Origin: Telopea speciosissima
Lineage: Eukaryota > Streptophyta > Magnoliopsida > Proteales > Proteaceae
DNA: 64,000 nucleotides
Direction: 5' to 3'
Assembly: GCF_018873765.1 (NCBI RefSeq)
Contig: NC_057926.1
Coordinates: 54,697,378-54,761,377, forward strand
In this document: positions 44,639 through 58,031 of the stretch, piece after piece
Layout of the letters: every line of letters starts with the position of its first letter
Position numbering within the stretch: position 1 is the first letter of the stretch
Translations under genes and position numbers: made by a program
Notes under the pieces: generated by a model
The model's database searches: none
What the model saw: the letters and a program-made list of their open reading frames with translations, nothing else
What the model was told of the DNA's origin: nothing

Positions 44639-44662
44639 TGGTGAATGGGATCCCATTCACCA
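44639..44662. repeat. Perfect 24-bp palindrome
   Basis: Arms TGGTGAATGGGA and its exact complement meet at GGATCC; the left side continues a GTGAATG triple repeat. It lies in a region whose ends (GGACCGAGTTTCCC near 44607; GGAAAACTCGGTCC near 45704) are inverted, perhaps an old transposon about 1.1 kb long. Confidence 0.7.
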
Positions 44663-46835
44663 AAGGGCAGGAGAGGGCGGGAATGGATATCATGAGGATA
44701 TTTTGGAGCAAACCAAAACCCTAGGAGGGGTTTATGAACCCTAGGATGGTGGGTGAACCGTCCTCTTAAGGGTGGAGGAAAACCATGTCCTCCAAAGAAT
44801 CATAATGATTAATCAATAATTAAGAAAATATTTTTTAGGAATCCATCCTCTATCTGGGATTGTGGCCCTAGTTCCAATGCATTGCCAACAAAGTGCACAT
44901 GTGAGCGTCAAGAAGGGTGGAATTTCTGCCTTTCATGGGGGGTAAGATGGTCATTTTGCCCCATGCTGGTTCTGGACGTTGGAATCAAACTCCTAGAGAG
45001 AATTCTTTTCCCCACATTTTTTTTTTGAAACCTAGGCAATTGGATTTGACCAAGTGATAAAAAAAAGTTATAAAAATTCAATAAAAATAAAACTTCTGAA
45101 TAATGATTAAGACAAAGAAACAGAAAAATATTCAGAAAAGCAGATTTTTTCCTTCAACTATGTGATGAAAGTTTACACACCGGCCTAGGGCTCACAAACC
45201 CCATTAGGGTTTTAGTATGTGATATACCTAAATATATACTTATGCACATGGTAGAGTAACATGAATGTTTTAATAGTTATGAAGGACTGGGTGAGCCCCA
45301 TGCCAATTAAAGCACTTGATATAGTAAATCTTCTATTTGCTTCCACAAAGGCATGTCAAACCGACCGACCAAAACCAATGGGCTGTAACAGTATACCATC
45401 CACCCAAGTGGGTTGTAGCACAAATCGACCTGAAGTATAAAAGAAACAGTGAAAGATAGAGGTAGGAATTTACATTTATTACTCTTTTCATATTTCACTC
45501 TTACTTACAGATGGCCCGATTCTGACTTTATCATCGAAGATTAACCATGAATTAACCTCGGGTTCATCCTATCATTTTCTATTTCTTCCACAAATCATCC
45601 ACCTCAGCTCAGTCGAAATCAAGCGGTAAGAATATATTTACCAAAATACTCTCACATCCATATGAAGTCCTCTGGTGAATGGATTCTCATTCTCCATGAC
45701 AAGGAAAACTCGGTCCAAAAAAATTAATTCAGAACATATGCTCATTTCTAAACCATTCCATGTTCATCTTCCTCTCCCTCTCTATACGTTACCGAATTAT
45801 TACTCTGCACAACAAATGTCCAGTAACATAAATAACCCAGATGACTGGTTAACACGCAATGACAAAGATGCATGTGAACCAAATAGGCAATCACTCAAGA
45901 GATGCGATACAGATCCGAATTTCCAACAAATCTAAGAAACTTTGAGATACTGCAGTACTGAATCAATAGCAAATTAATTAGCAATTTATCCGCATAGCAA
46001 TAATATGGTATTGAAATCCCATGAGGATCCTGTAACATCAAACCCTGCCCTACTACTTATATTCCCTTTCACAGCCAGAGTCAGTGATGCTTCCACTATC
46101 CAAACATTAATATGGATTCCCTTTCCTAATTTCTTCATCATAACTCATAACTTGTTTTTGCATTAATTAACATTAATTATCCTCCATTAGACCTCAATTT
46201 CTGAGCATAATCTTCTTAATACTACTTTCATGGGAAAGTCTTATCACTAATTACCTGCTTAATTATAACCCTAATAAACCATAACCATGCATATATAATA
46301 TAATCCACCATGCACCCACAAATTTTCTGAATAGCCATCATCTTTCTACTTTTATCTTTTTTCTTCTCTCTCTGACTATGAAGCTACATGGAATAGACCT
46401 TCTGAAGTTCTTCTTGAAGAACATCATCACTAGTATTGACCCTTAATTAGGTGAATCTTTCCATGATGCTCTACTGTGAATTTATATTCAAATTTCCAAT
46501 GGTTCTTCTTGGCTTCTCTAGCAGCTTTATTAAAGATTCAAGTTGTTGTATTGCGGCTGCAAAGTGGAAGAAATAATAGAGTTATCCGTGGTTAATACAT
46601 GCACACAAGATTTGATAGGAGAGGAGAAAACCTTTTCTTTTTTGTTTTCTTAGTTTGAACTTAGAACAGTAGAGTACACGCATGCATTCATGTTATGTGG
46701 CGATTGTCAAGATCTAATTATTACTTCACAACAGTGCTGGGTTGCGTGGGATTAGTTTCATGAAGAGTAATAAGTCGATCATGAGATACTCCACAATACA
46801 TTTATAACTCAAAAACAAATATTGAATTATGAGCT
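44663..46835. other. Spacer
   Basis: AT-rich sequence, no gene recognised. Frames such as 45675-45935 show no known domain. Confidence 0.4.
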
Positions 46836-46950
46836 GATGTTCTCTGTGCCACCCAGTCACATGGGTCTGCCATTCAGGGGGAGTAGGGTGGTCATTTTGC
46901 CCATCCCCATGTGTCTGGGTACAGCCTGCACCACCGGCACAGATAACATT
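46836..46950. mobile_element. MITE family 4, copy 2
   Basis: GATGTTCTCTGTGCC at the left and GGCACAGATAACATT at the right are inverted; the interior TAGGGTGGTCATTTTGCCC matches 22101-22228. Confidence 0.6.
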
Positions 46951-49626
46951 TGGCCTTGAATTATTTGTTTGATGAACGGAACAAATGCATGTTGTAGAAA
47001 GATATGGAAATCGCAAACAACAATCAGACAAGGAATTGCGTGGCTTGGCAAGATTATCTACGTCCATGGTGAGATGAGACCTACTTCACTATCAATATGG
47101 AGAATAGGTTACAGCCACTCGTCTTCATATCTCTCACTAATTATTAAAAATAAACATCTCACTACAAATATATAGTGAAACCCTACATAGGTATACTTTA
47201 CAGAAATACACATATAGCCCTAATTTTCTCTGGACTGCTACCCCTCGAACCCCTGCTATGGAGCTGCAAATTCATCGAAGGCCAAATAATGAAGATGACA
47301 CACAAGGTGGCGGGTTGATTCCTCTAGGTCTCCACCCCTATTGCCTCTTAACGGTCCTTCAGAATTAGCCCATAAATGTAAGCAACGGATTACCAGATAT
47401 TGTACCCAACACACACACATGCATATGTGCAACTACAATGGAAATAAGATCAAATTAGATAAGTAATTCATGTGTTTTTCATTAGTAGAAATTGTTCACC
47501 TCGACTGACGAAATTAGACACTGCAAGGACTCAAGGAATAGTAGGATGTGTACAATGAGTCACTCAAGAGGCTCCATGACACAAAACCTCATATGTAGAT
47601 GAAGGTGCTAATCTCTCAATCTTAGCATATCTTTGGCCTTAATACCCTTATGAAATCGCAAATGAATTTTTGGCTACACGAGGAACTTTTTTAAATAAAA
47701 CACATGTCAAATTTGGCATCTCATCTCAATATTTTATTTATATATGGACTCCCCCACCCACCCCCTTACCTTCTGAACGGTTCTCATACCAGATAAAATA
47801 AAAATTTTCAAACTGACAGTTTTCTATATTGGACTGAAATTTTAACAAATGATTGATAATGCAAACATCTTGTCCATTGAAAGTGCATCCCACAATGTCC
47901 TTGTAAAAAATAATGACCTTAGTTAATTATGAAAAATTATTTTTATTGAGGAAGTATCGATAATATTCTAATGGATAGATATGAGATTTGATGTCCATAT
48001 GATTATCGTAATCGATCTAAATTTCGGAGTATTTTCATTTGTTTTTGGGGATGTGGAAAGTGATCAGATCTATATATTAAGCACAGCTCGACAGTGAAGC
48101 TCTAAGGCCATTATCTTGTTACTGATTTTAAATTTGATGCATACTATAAATGGAACATCAGACATTCTATATTAATTAATCAAAATTATCAACACTTTTC
48201 TTATTATAATTATAGAAATAATCAAACACAACTTTCACAGGATGAGAGAAAGCATTGGTTCACCATAAAAAAAACTGGTTAAATTACACCTAGGATATCC
48301 AATGTTTTGAGAAACTATGCTTAAGATATCTCATTTTTGATATATTATGTTTGGGTTACTTCTTTTTCATATATTCAACCCATATCTCCATCTCTAGAAA
48401 CTCCTTCCCACCGGCATTTAGATCATTCCACTTAGAAAAATGATTCATTAAGGTTTGATTTAGTTTAATTTATTCTCTTCCTTTTATTTCTCTCTCTTTC
48501 CGACACAATACCCCATAACATAACATTTAAGAAACGTGAGGCACCTGCCAACATAATATTTATGAAATGTGAGATTCCCTAAACCTAATAGATCAAATGT
48601 GAGGTATCTCATCCACAATTTTTCTAAATGTCAAATTTCCTAAGAATAATTAACCCTAAAATTTAAAACTGCTTTGGGGAACTAACCAAACGTAACCTTA
48701 ACAGTTTACAAGAAGAGAGAGACTTTGTAAGATCCTAGTAACAAAAAAACAAAAAAACAAAAAAAAAGTGGCAAAATGTCAGCATGACCCTGGAAATGAA
48801 GAGCCAAACTAGAACTACAAAAGAAGAGACACTATAAAGAAGGAGTGTTGTCGAGAAATATGCGAAAGGAGTCCATATCAAATCAAATACACTGTCTAGT
48901 TAATGGCGGGGACCCTAAGCTCTCATCTCACCAATACCACCACAATCACCACTTCTACATTCTAAAGCTCTCATCTCTATCTTAAATAAGAACAAGTCTC
49001 TTCATGAGTCCATGTTTATCAGCTAAGGTTACCATTTCACTTTAACATGCAACGACAAAATTTCATTAATGGAAGCTCCCCCAGCCTCAAAGATAGATAG
49101 GACTAACTTTAGAAAAATCAACAAAAGAATACTCTTTTAAAAGTAATAAATAATGAAAAGCAGTAAGTTATCATCATTGTTATCTTCAATCAAGTAAATC
49201 CCTTCTTACTTTCCCTTTCTCTTTTTCCTGTTTTTTTTTTTTTTTTTTTGTTCTCTCTCTTTGTCTCTGTAATTCTGTACTATCAAATATTGACATATTG
49301 TAGGACGAGGAGTGAGAGGTAATGACTTGAAAATGAGACCAGAAAGGATTGATTGAGAATACTTGAATACAACTAAGATGATTTTACAATTTTACTAGAA
49401 ACCCCCTTCACCCACCCACCTACCCATTCAACCTACCCATTCAAAAGATGAAGAAGAAGAAGATGCACAGATCATTGGTACATTCTCCGACCCACATTTT
49501 CTCATCTTCCATTGCTGCTTGCTTTCTGAATTCATTCCTTCACATCCATGGCTTCCCTTTGAGCTTCTCTCTGGTGCTGGGGTCATATCATGACTCTCGA
49601 GATAATTTTCTTTTCCCTTCAATGAC
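46951..49626. other. Spacer downstream of the PIN gene
   Basis: AT-rich sequence with no gene recognised. The part nearest 49626 is the 3' untranslated region of the PIN gene on the minus strand. Confidence 0.4.
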
Positions 49627-52382
49627 TCACAGCCCCAGTAGAATATAGTACACAAGTGTTATTGGCAATGCTATTAGCATCCCAAATATGACACTGAAAG
49701 CAAAACCCACATCATATCATCAAGAAAATAATAAGAAAAATGAATCAATGGAGAGAATATTGACTGATGAAAGTATCAGAAGCACTCACGCAGTGCTGAG
49801 AATTTCAGGATGTATGTTGTATTCCTTGGCAAAGACAAAGGGGACGATTCCTTGTGGGAGAGCCGCCTGTTATGTTTTGAATCAATTTTCACCAAAACCA
49901 AACACACAAAGAAGAACTAAAAATGTTAAGAACATAATCTCCAACAGTTGCAGTTGGGCATAATGGGTTTTTCATTTTTATAAAGTTCAACAAAAACAAG
50001 GGGGAGGGGATTCAAGTGGGTCTCTCAGATTTTTGTGGGTTTTTTTTTTTTTTTCTTTATTTGCAGAGGTCAGAGGAATTATAAAATGAGAAGAAAATGG
50101 ATTCCAAATGTCAGAAGGTGAGGGGTGGGGAGGGGAGGGGTAGAGGAAATGAGAGAGGAGTGACCTGTACAATGGCAACGTGTAAGAGGACACCCCGAAG
50201 CCCAACAGCAATGGAAGCGGCAGCCATGACAGCTGGTCCTGTAAGGAATCTCACCGCCATGGCAAAAGTTGCAATGGAATTCCCACATGCTATGATCCTC
50301 GGTTGCAAAGCCATGAACAGCCCTGTCCAAAGTTGTCAATCTCTGTCAATTAAAGGTATCAAAAGTGCCATGCCATACACTGTACAAGAAGAAAAAATCA
50401 CAGTGCAAGACACCCTTTTCATCATCAACACTGGACACTGATCATCATTTCACCCTTGTGGGGGTGCCTGACTATCTGTGGCTTTCTCTCTCTCTCTCTT
50501 TGTTCTCTTCCAAGTTCAGAGAGAACAGAGAACAGAGAACAGTAAAATAATTCTTAATTAAAGAGACTGACACAGTAGACAGACAGTGTAGTGTAGCTAA
50601 GGAGATAAGAGATTCTTTTGGGGCTTTGTGTGATTTGAAACTTGAAAAGGAAGAAGAACCTACCCAGGCTGAACATGGCCATACCAAGGCCTGCATCCGA
50701 CAGTATGGCAATGGATCCTGCTATAATGGCAGGCATATGAACGTTCCATCTGCATCCATAAGCTTAACAGCTCAGTCCTTTACAGTCATGAAATGGAATG
50801 GAAGAAGATTAGAAAAGAAAAAAAAAAAAAAAAAAAGCTTAATTTAGTTCTTCCAGAATCCAGACTTGAATGAAACCAGAGCCCAGATGATGCCGATTAA
50901 GCTGGAGTAGGTGTTTGGGTTCCTAATGAGCTTCCTCCACACCATGATCAGAATAAGTCTCGTCATGACACTAGCTGGTGGCATGGCTTTGGCTTTGTTG
51001 TCCCCTGCTTTGCGTCCTCCACTGTTCATTTCCCTGTCGACGACTCCTCTGCTCCCAAAGCTGAATTCGTCCCTGTCCAAGTACTCTTCTTGGTTCTCCC
51101 TGTGATTCTCCACTAATCACCCAAGAACAAAAAACACTCCCACATCAAAATCAGAACTGAAAAAAAGGAAAATCAGTTAAAGCCCATTAATTAATGAATC
51201 AACCTATATACCTTTTCCAGGGGAAACAGCCATTCTCACTTCTTTGAGCGTCTGATCTGCAACTCCATATTCTTGACCTCCAAACACATCTGAAACTGGA
51301 GATGCACTAGAACTCCACACGAACATATGAAGATCTCTAGCCCCTTCTTCAGATTTCTGCTGCGCTTGCCCATTAGGCTTCTTAGCATTAGCAGCAGTTA
51401 AAGGTTTCGATCCAGGAGGAGAGAACATGCCTGGGTTCGGTGCAGGGTAATGCGTCCCACCCGTTCCATGATAATGGAACCTCGCCTTGCCGCTATTGTC
51501 TTCTTCGTAATTTGACGGCCTGGGAGTTGGCCCTCTTGAAGCTGCAAGTCCATAAGCATCTGCAGCTCCAAAATTGGAATTTCGACCACCGGCGACCATT
51601 GAATAGAAATCGGTGTGATTGAAGCTCGACCCTCGTGGTGTTGGGTTCCGAGACGATTGCAGAGAGTAAATCTCCGCATTCGTCAAATTAGACGGCCGAG
51701 GCGTCGTCGAAAGCCCCTGAGACCGCCGTGAAAAGATCTCAGACCTCGAAGCATTCGATTTCCTAACAGTGACATGAAGCTTTCCGTCTTCCTTAATCTC
51801 CGCTTGAGTCTCCAAAGGCTCTCGACCATCCAACGACATCACATCAGAATCAACAGCAATGGACACGATTGAACCAGCCATGTCTGGAAACTGTTCAGTG
51901 ATAAGCATCTTAGCTCCTCTGTATTCGAACATGCAGAGCATGAGAGTATACCAAATGATACACTGAAGCACCACGATTTGAACCATTAAAGCACCTGAGA
52001 ATTCTCCATACATGCCCTTCAGCAGAGGAATACCCATTACGAGTGTATTGGGAAGGGTTGAGAGAGAGAAGAGTGTGATGGTCCATTCAAGGCAACCTCG
52101 CTTGCTGAAAATAGACCAAACGAAGAGGACTACTAAGACAATGAGCTTCTGAAGAGTGTCTGCAGCGATGAAGCGTAGGTTCATGGAGTAAGGATCGTTG
52201 GTGGAGATGAAATGGAAGGAAAGGAGTGGAACTGCGAAGAGGGCAACGAAACGATTGATGCCGGAACACTGATCAGGTGTGAAGATCTTCCACCATTTTA
52301 CAGAGCCGTAAGCTAAGATCATGGCCACGTAGAGAGGAACCACCGCAGTCATCACATGGTAGAAATCTAATAACGTAATCAT
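49627..52382 (-). CDS. PIN1: PIN1-like auxin efflux carrier, six exons
   Basis: A plasma-membrane carrier for polar auxin export. Exons on the minus strand: 52382-51212, 51112-50866, 50749-50664, 50322-50165, 49866-49790, 49693-49627. All introns (99, 116, 341, 298 and 96 bases) are GT-AG, and phases join to one 601-residue frame. It starts [20 protein letters not shown]; an in-frame GTG two codons earlier is not used. Membrane domain 1 covers residues 1-160 with [20 protein letters not shown]. The long hydrophilic loop (about 160-440) carries three TPRxS motifs with serines at 231, 252 and 290, the same numbers as the known phosphosites of Arabidopsis PIN1, plus [20 protein letters not shown]. 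Membrane domain 2 includes [21 protein letters not shown] (NPxxY), [12 protein letters not shown] and the C-terminus [12 protein letters not shown]. The long loop marks a canonical PIN. PIN1 rather than PIN3/4/7 rests on [15 protein letters not shown] and [10 protein letters not shown]. Confidence 0.95.
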
Positions 52383-52830
52383 CTTCACTAAACTTCTAAC
52401 TAACTCTTTAACGGATTTAACGAACTACTGATGTTAAAAAGGGAGGTGAAGGAGATGTGGAGAAAGAAGAGAAAGAAGAAGAAGAAGAAGCAGGACAAGA
52501 AGAGGCAAAGAGTAAAGGAGAAAAAAAGAGAGAAGCTAAGAGGGAGTGAGGGAAGAGAGCTGGGGAGGAAGGTTTGATGGCATCGAGGGGGAGCATGTGT
52601 TATGGTGTTTTTGGTTTTGGTTTTGTAGAAGTGGGTTTATGTGTAAGCAGACCATTCTCCAAAGCATAGACCTATATGTCCATCTCCCCTGCCTTTTATC
52701 CCTTCCCTTCCTTTCCTTCTTTTTTCCCTCTCTCTCTCTCTCTTTCGCTCTGTGGAGAGCTTTGGTTTAGGCTTCTAAAGTTGCCGCAACAGAGAGAGTA
52801 CGTACCAAAAGAGAGAGCCTATCTCTTTCT
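52383..52830 (-). promoter_or_regulatory. Leader and proximal promoter of the PIN gene
   Basis: On the gene's own (minus) strand the first 170 bases upstream are pyrimidine-rich (complement of GAAGAAGAAGAAG and GAGGGAG tracts), as in many plant leaders. Farther up, near 52720-52745, is a GA repeat. No confident TATA box or auxin-response element was identified. Confidence 0.45.
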
Positions 52831-55580
52831 TTTCTCCACTTTTGATTCGGGTTGTTGTTTAATCGGTGGGTTGGGTTGATTTTGGTTCGGGTTGAGTCGA
52901 TTTTGGTGTGAGAATGATGAATCCGAAACCAATCCAGTAAGAAAAGTTTGGTTCCAATTTCAAGTTAGTATCCGTTTCTTGAATCGGTTTGTTATTGGGT
53001 CGGTTTTCGATTTTGATCTGGTTTGGGTTTGATTTAACATACATATTAGTATAAACTTGTTAAACAATCTGGTTTTTTAATGGATTTCGGGTTGTTATCA
53101 GTTTCTTAATAGGGTAGATCGGTTTGATTTCAGTTTTGATTTGGTTTCAGCTTAATTAGATGTCGGATTCTTTCGTTTCTGTTGTAGTTCAGTTTTGTGG
53201 TCGTAGCACCCCAATTCGAAGCCGGACTGATAAGATCTCGATTCAGATCGATTTACCCGATTTAGTCTTAATTTTGATAACCCTAACTCAGAGTTTAAAA
53301 TCAGGGATAGTTTGATAGATTGAAATGGCCAAGGCTGATCCTAATTCTTGTCAATCTGGCTTGGCCGGTCCCCTTCCAAGAACTAGGGTTAGAATATATG
53401 TGGACCAATTCCTCACCCACCCTAGTTGATCTGATTTCGATCTGATTTAAACCAAGGTTGAGTTGCTTCTGTGTATTTTATAAATATTTTTTTGGAGTAA
53501 GAAGGTTAACCGATATTGTGTGTGGGTGTGTAATTGTGCTCCGACACAGCCTGGTGTAAAAAGACTGCCACACCTTCTTGGAAAAGTGAAAAGGTCCAAG
53601 GTTGCAGCGGTCTTTTTGTGTCAGACAGTGTCTAGGTGTAAGTACACGCCCATACTCAGCATCGATTATTGTTCCTTCCTTTTCCTATATATATTTTCTT
53701 TTAAGCCGAGGAGAGATATACACATTTTCTACATGTTTTTCACATCTTCCATGCCAAACAAATGAACACACAAGAGAGAGTGCCTCACAGTTCAAGAACC
53801 ACGGGAGGCAATGTGTACATCAATTCCCCTTTTTATTTGTTGTTTTTCAGTTTTTCCTTGCCAGGTACAAATGAATGGGGAGAGTGCCCACCCACATGTT
53901 CCCCCGGTTCAGTTTTGATTACCAGAACTGGCCTGTTATTTCCAGGAATACCCATTTATAACTACTGTGGTTCTATTGATAAATGATGAATTAGTTATTT
54001 TCGGGGCCACCCGAGTCGGGGCCGGGCCTGGCCTGAACCGACACACAAACAGCCCTGTTGCCGCCTCCATACCATAATGATGGATACTACTCTCGTGTTT
54101 TGTGGAGATGATTAAAGAGAAATTACGGCTTCAAAGCACCACAACAAAGTATCTTTTCAAATGATCTTTTTTGTTGGCAAAAGTTTTTTATTTCGAGTTT
54201 TTCCAGATCTACACTTTAAGCCAAATGAAACATCATTTCCTTAAACATAGATTCTCTTTTGCAAAGAATAATCAGCTAGATATCCTTCACGCGCGTACGT
54301 GTTGCTCTATAGTAGTAACAAGAGAAAGATTGTTATCGGATACAACTTTCTCCATTATGGGCATTGTGGGCTGGGGCTCCATCAATTCAACATCGAATCT
54401 GATTACTTCTATTTTTGGAAATACTTAACAAAATTTTCAAACCTTTGTATAAGTTGAAGGAGAAACACAAGGACAATCAAGTATGCATAAATAAATAAAT
54501 AACGGAAAAAGACTGAGTATGCTAGCGGTGTTTCTTCTTTTGAGGGGTAAGAGAGTCATTTTAAAAAGAGAAAGAGATAGATAGACACATATAGGATGCT
54601 AGCTTACGATAAATAACAGACAAATAAATCGAAATGAAAAATCATAACCCTTTTTTCATAATAAAAAAAAAACAACTCATCAAATATTGGTGATTCATAG
54701 GAATTCATACTCTCACCTCAAATATCTGACGTGATAAATATTAGAAAAAATTATAGTACTTCCCTTCTTCCCTTAAGATGAACATCATCACGTTGTAACT
54801 CAATACGAAGAGCATGAGAGAAAAAGAAAACACATTCTTCTTCTCTTTCTCTCAAACTCACTCACTCACTTACATAGTATCAGATGGGGAAAAGAGTACC
54901 CTCATGCACTAACCCCTCTCTTCTTTATGTAGAAATCATGAGGAAAGACGAATGAAAGAAGAGATGTGAGAGGCACGTAATAGAGTAAAGCAAATCCACT
55001 CATTATGGTTGTTTTTTCCACCTTAGCTTTTGATGTATCATCTTTAATTATTTTGTTTTCATCTTCTATTGGGGTCCCCCTTTAGGCTTGCTTAGTGTTG
55101 ATTTCGTTGTTATTTTTTAATATTTTTCTTTAATAGATTTTTCATTCACCAAAAATAAAAATAAAAACATTCTGATGAATCATTATTCAATGGTAATGGA
55201 TCGATTCAAGACCGTTCCTTTGGTGTTGCATTGGAACACCCAACCATTTGTTACTTTGTGGGTTAAAAATGTTTTCTATGTGAGAGAAGAAATGATAAAT
55301 TACTGAAGCCAACCAAGGCTGAATGAGTTGAATCGTGAAATGAATTTGGGGCAAGAGGACACAAATGACACCACCTTGGTCCCCCTTGTTCCAATTGCAT
55401 TGTTACACTTTTTTTTTTTTTTTAATTTGAATTATGAATAAACTATAAATTAAGTGGGGGGGGGGGGGATTCTCGATGAAGGGATTAAAATTGAAGGTTT
55501 GGTTACCAAATTAATCCTCCTGATTACTAGATGGACTACAATATTTTTTGTTAATTAGCTTGTCTTTTCTAGATGAATCG
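52831..55580. other. Spacer, no gene
   Basis: 52850-53300 holds GGTTTGGGTTTGATTT / GATTTTGATCTGG type repeats like the interiors of the hAT-like elements. The rest is AT-rich. A run of G lies at 55457-55469. Confidence 0.4.
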
Positions 55581-55728
55581 TTATCCTCTCCAGTTACTGC
55601 ACGGTGCAATACTGCATCATGCGACGCAGCAAAGGCCATGTGCCACAACGGGCCCCACATGATGCACATGACCTCTGCAGTCGCCGCACGATGCAGTACT
55701 GCACTGTGCAGTAACTGCACAGGATAAA
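55581..55728. mobile_element. Foldback MITE, family 3
   Basis: TTATCCTCTCCAGTTACTGC is mirrored by GCAGTAACTGCACAGGATAA, and the arms include CACGGTGCAATACTGCATC and GATGCAGTACTGCACTGTG. It forms a strong hairpin of about 148 bases, with the same outermost TTATCCTCTC as families 1 and 2. Confidence 0.75.
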
Positions 55729-56262
55729 AATTCTTTTTACATGGCTCTTAAGTTTTAATCCTCTAGATAATGTGGGTTACCTAAGTGTGTGCATGGACCA
55801 CGGTACAATAATGTTCTCATTGATCATGAGCGTCGACCTCTGCGCATGTTCATGGGGCAAGCATTCTCCAAGATCAGATTCATCTCAAAGTTGTTATGTA
55901 TATTGTCGGAAAATTGAATTTTGATTAGGGGATCCAATTTCTCTTCATCCGTGGTGAAGAAAGAATCTCTTCAACTATGCGATCTGACCCCTTGATTGAA
56001 CTAGGGAAGGGTAATTTCAACCTCATACAATAGAGGTTCAATTACATGGTCAAATCAATATCTTCACAATGGATGAAGGAAAACTTAATCCTTATTTAAG
56101 GAGATGTCCATTTGTTAGAAACTTGGAATTGGACAAGGAGAGTGTGAGGTTTGATGAGGTGACCAAGTATGATCATTAGGAGTGATATGATTTTGATTAT
56201 TGAAGGAGCTAAAAGAGCGAGGGACAAGCCTAAAAAAACCATAGGAGAAGGGATCAGGATCG
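55729..56262. other. Spacer
   Basis: 55920-56100 (CATCCGTGGTGAAGAAAGAAT, ATGGATGAAGGAAAACTTAAT) is related to 44030-44260, an old repeat. No gene is seen. Confidence 0.4.
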
Positions 56263-56408
56263 TCTCCAGGGAGCCCAGCGCCCAGGGTGCTGTCAGGGGG
56301 CATCCAATGGTTGAGCTGTGTCGCACACATCTCGATGCACACCTAGGGATGTGTGTGACACAGCCCAATGGCTAGCAACACCCTGGGGCGTGGTAGGCTC
56401 CCTGGAGA
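56263..56408. mobile_element. Compact hairpin MITE
   Basis: The ends TCTCCAGGGAGCC and GGCTCCCTGGAGA are exact complements. The arms continue through GCCCAGGGTGCTG / CAACACCCTGGGGC, ATCCAATGG / CCAATGGCT and GCTGTGTCGCACACAT / ATGTGTGTGACACAGC, leaving a loop of about 15 bases. It is a GC-rich near-perfect hairpin in AT-rich DNA, with no coding frame. Confidence 0.8.
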
Positions 56409-58031
56409 CAAACTAAACTCTAGGAGAAGTGGAGAGAAAGGACATTCATAAATTGGGGTGGGTGGGGAATGGAGATAGACATAAGATCAGTAGATTTTCC
56501 CTTATTTGTTTGGTCAATGACAGAAGCTGATCTGATTTCGGTTCCTATTTTCAGGTAGCTGTTAGAGTTTGTTGTTATATTCGCATTGGATATGAAATCT
56601 TTCCCCAAAAAAGAAAAAAGAAAATATTGGATATGAACTGTTGCAGTCAATATGTGTTGTACTTGGTTGTCTCTAGATGTATAAATACCAATATTAAAAG
56701 AAGGAAAGGGTGTCTCAGTTCTAAAGAGCATTTGGGGAAAGGGTTTTAGTCTTTGTATACATCTGTAAAGGTTTCAGGCACTGCTTTTGTACAAATCAAG
56801 TTTTGGTTTAAGAAATTCTCTTTTTTTTTTTTATGATATAACAAAGATAAATCAAGCTGACATTCTTTAGTGGCATTTGGGAATCTATTGCTTTATGGGG
56901 ACACAAAGAGCTTTCTGCTCTTTTCCTTGATGAAAGCTGAAAATCTCTGGTTAGATATGGATTTTTCTTTGTTTTTTTTATTCTTTTTGTCTGCCTGCTG
57001 GACTTTAGAATTCTCTCTCTCTCTCTCTCTCAAATCGTTTTCATCATAATAGAAAGGGTGAGAGATAACCACACTTAAACAAGGATGGCACGTGGAACAG
57101 GACATTAGGGGGGTGGGGGATGGGGAGAGAGATAGACATAACACTTAAATAAAAATGGCCCGTTTGTTTGACGTGGAGAATGATGTGAGAATGTTGTAAG
57201 ATTGAGTCCCACAGTACAGTGGATTGGAGAACAAGGGTGAGACTTACTTTTCCTTCAAACTACTATCGAATAAATGATATGTTCTTTAGATAGGTACACC
57301 TTATAAAGGCTCTTGACCTGGAAGACCCAGTAAGACTGTACAAGCAGGTTTTTGAAAATTTTGGGTTTACTTTAATTTTAGACAAAGTATAGGAGGTGTA
57401 CCTATAATTTTTTAATTTTTTCTTCTTTTGTTTTTTATTTGGGAAGAGGGAGGTAAACGGTTAATTCCTCTATTTCATTGTCTTCTTTTAAAGAACTTAT
57501 TAGTTTTTGAAGTCCAACCTACTTAGGGCCTCCTCTGTAATGGGTGACTCCCCAAAACAATTTTTACTTTGGTTAGGTTGGCTACAAGGGAAATCAAAAG
57601 GAAGGAAAATAAAAATTTTAAACCTAAAAAGAAAACTTTAGTAAACATGATCTAATATGATTCTATAAACTACTTAAAAATTTTACTATATTTTAGTGAT
57701 GATATTTTTTTAGATGTAATTTAAATTTAATTTTTCAAATACTAAGAATTTAGATGCAAAGTAAAATAAATCTTTATAACCATATATGGAATGATTTGGA
57801 ATTCATAATATAATCATGTGGGTGTAATGATAACAAAAAAGTTTCTTTTTTACTTTTGAAATTTTTATTCTTTTTCCTTTATTTTCTCTCGCAACCAAAG
57901 GTTTTGAAGATTCCCCCCCCCCCCCTAGTGATAGAAAGATACTAATGTGTGATAGAAAGATACTAAAGTTAGTAACTGAGTGAGCGCAAGGGCCACGCCC
58001 TGACACACAGTGGGTGGGCAAAATGACCGCC
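56409..58031. other. Spacer
   Basis: AT-rich sequence with a CT repeat near 57013-57030. No gene recognised. Confidence 0.4.

Noticed and set aside
52383-52388. GTG start two codons before the PIN ATG
   Set aside because: Plant nuclear genes use ATG; the next ATG aligns with the PIN N-terminus and gives the expected phosphosite numbering.
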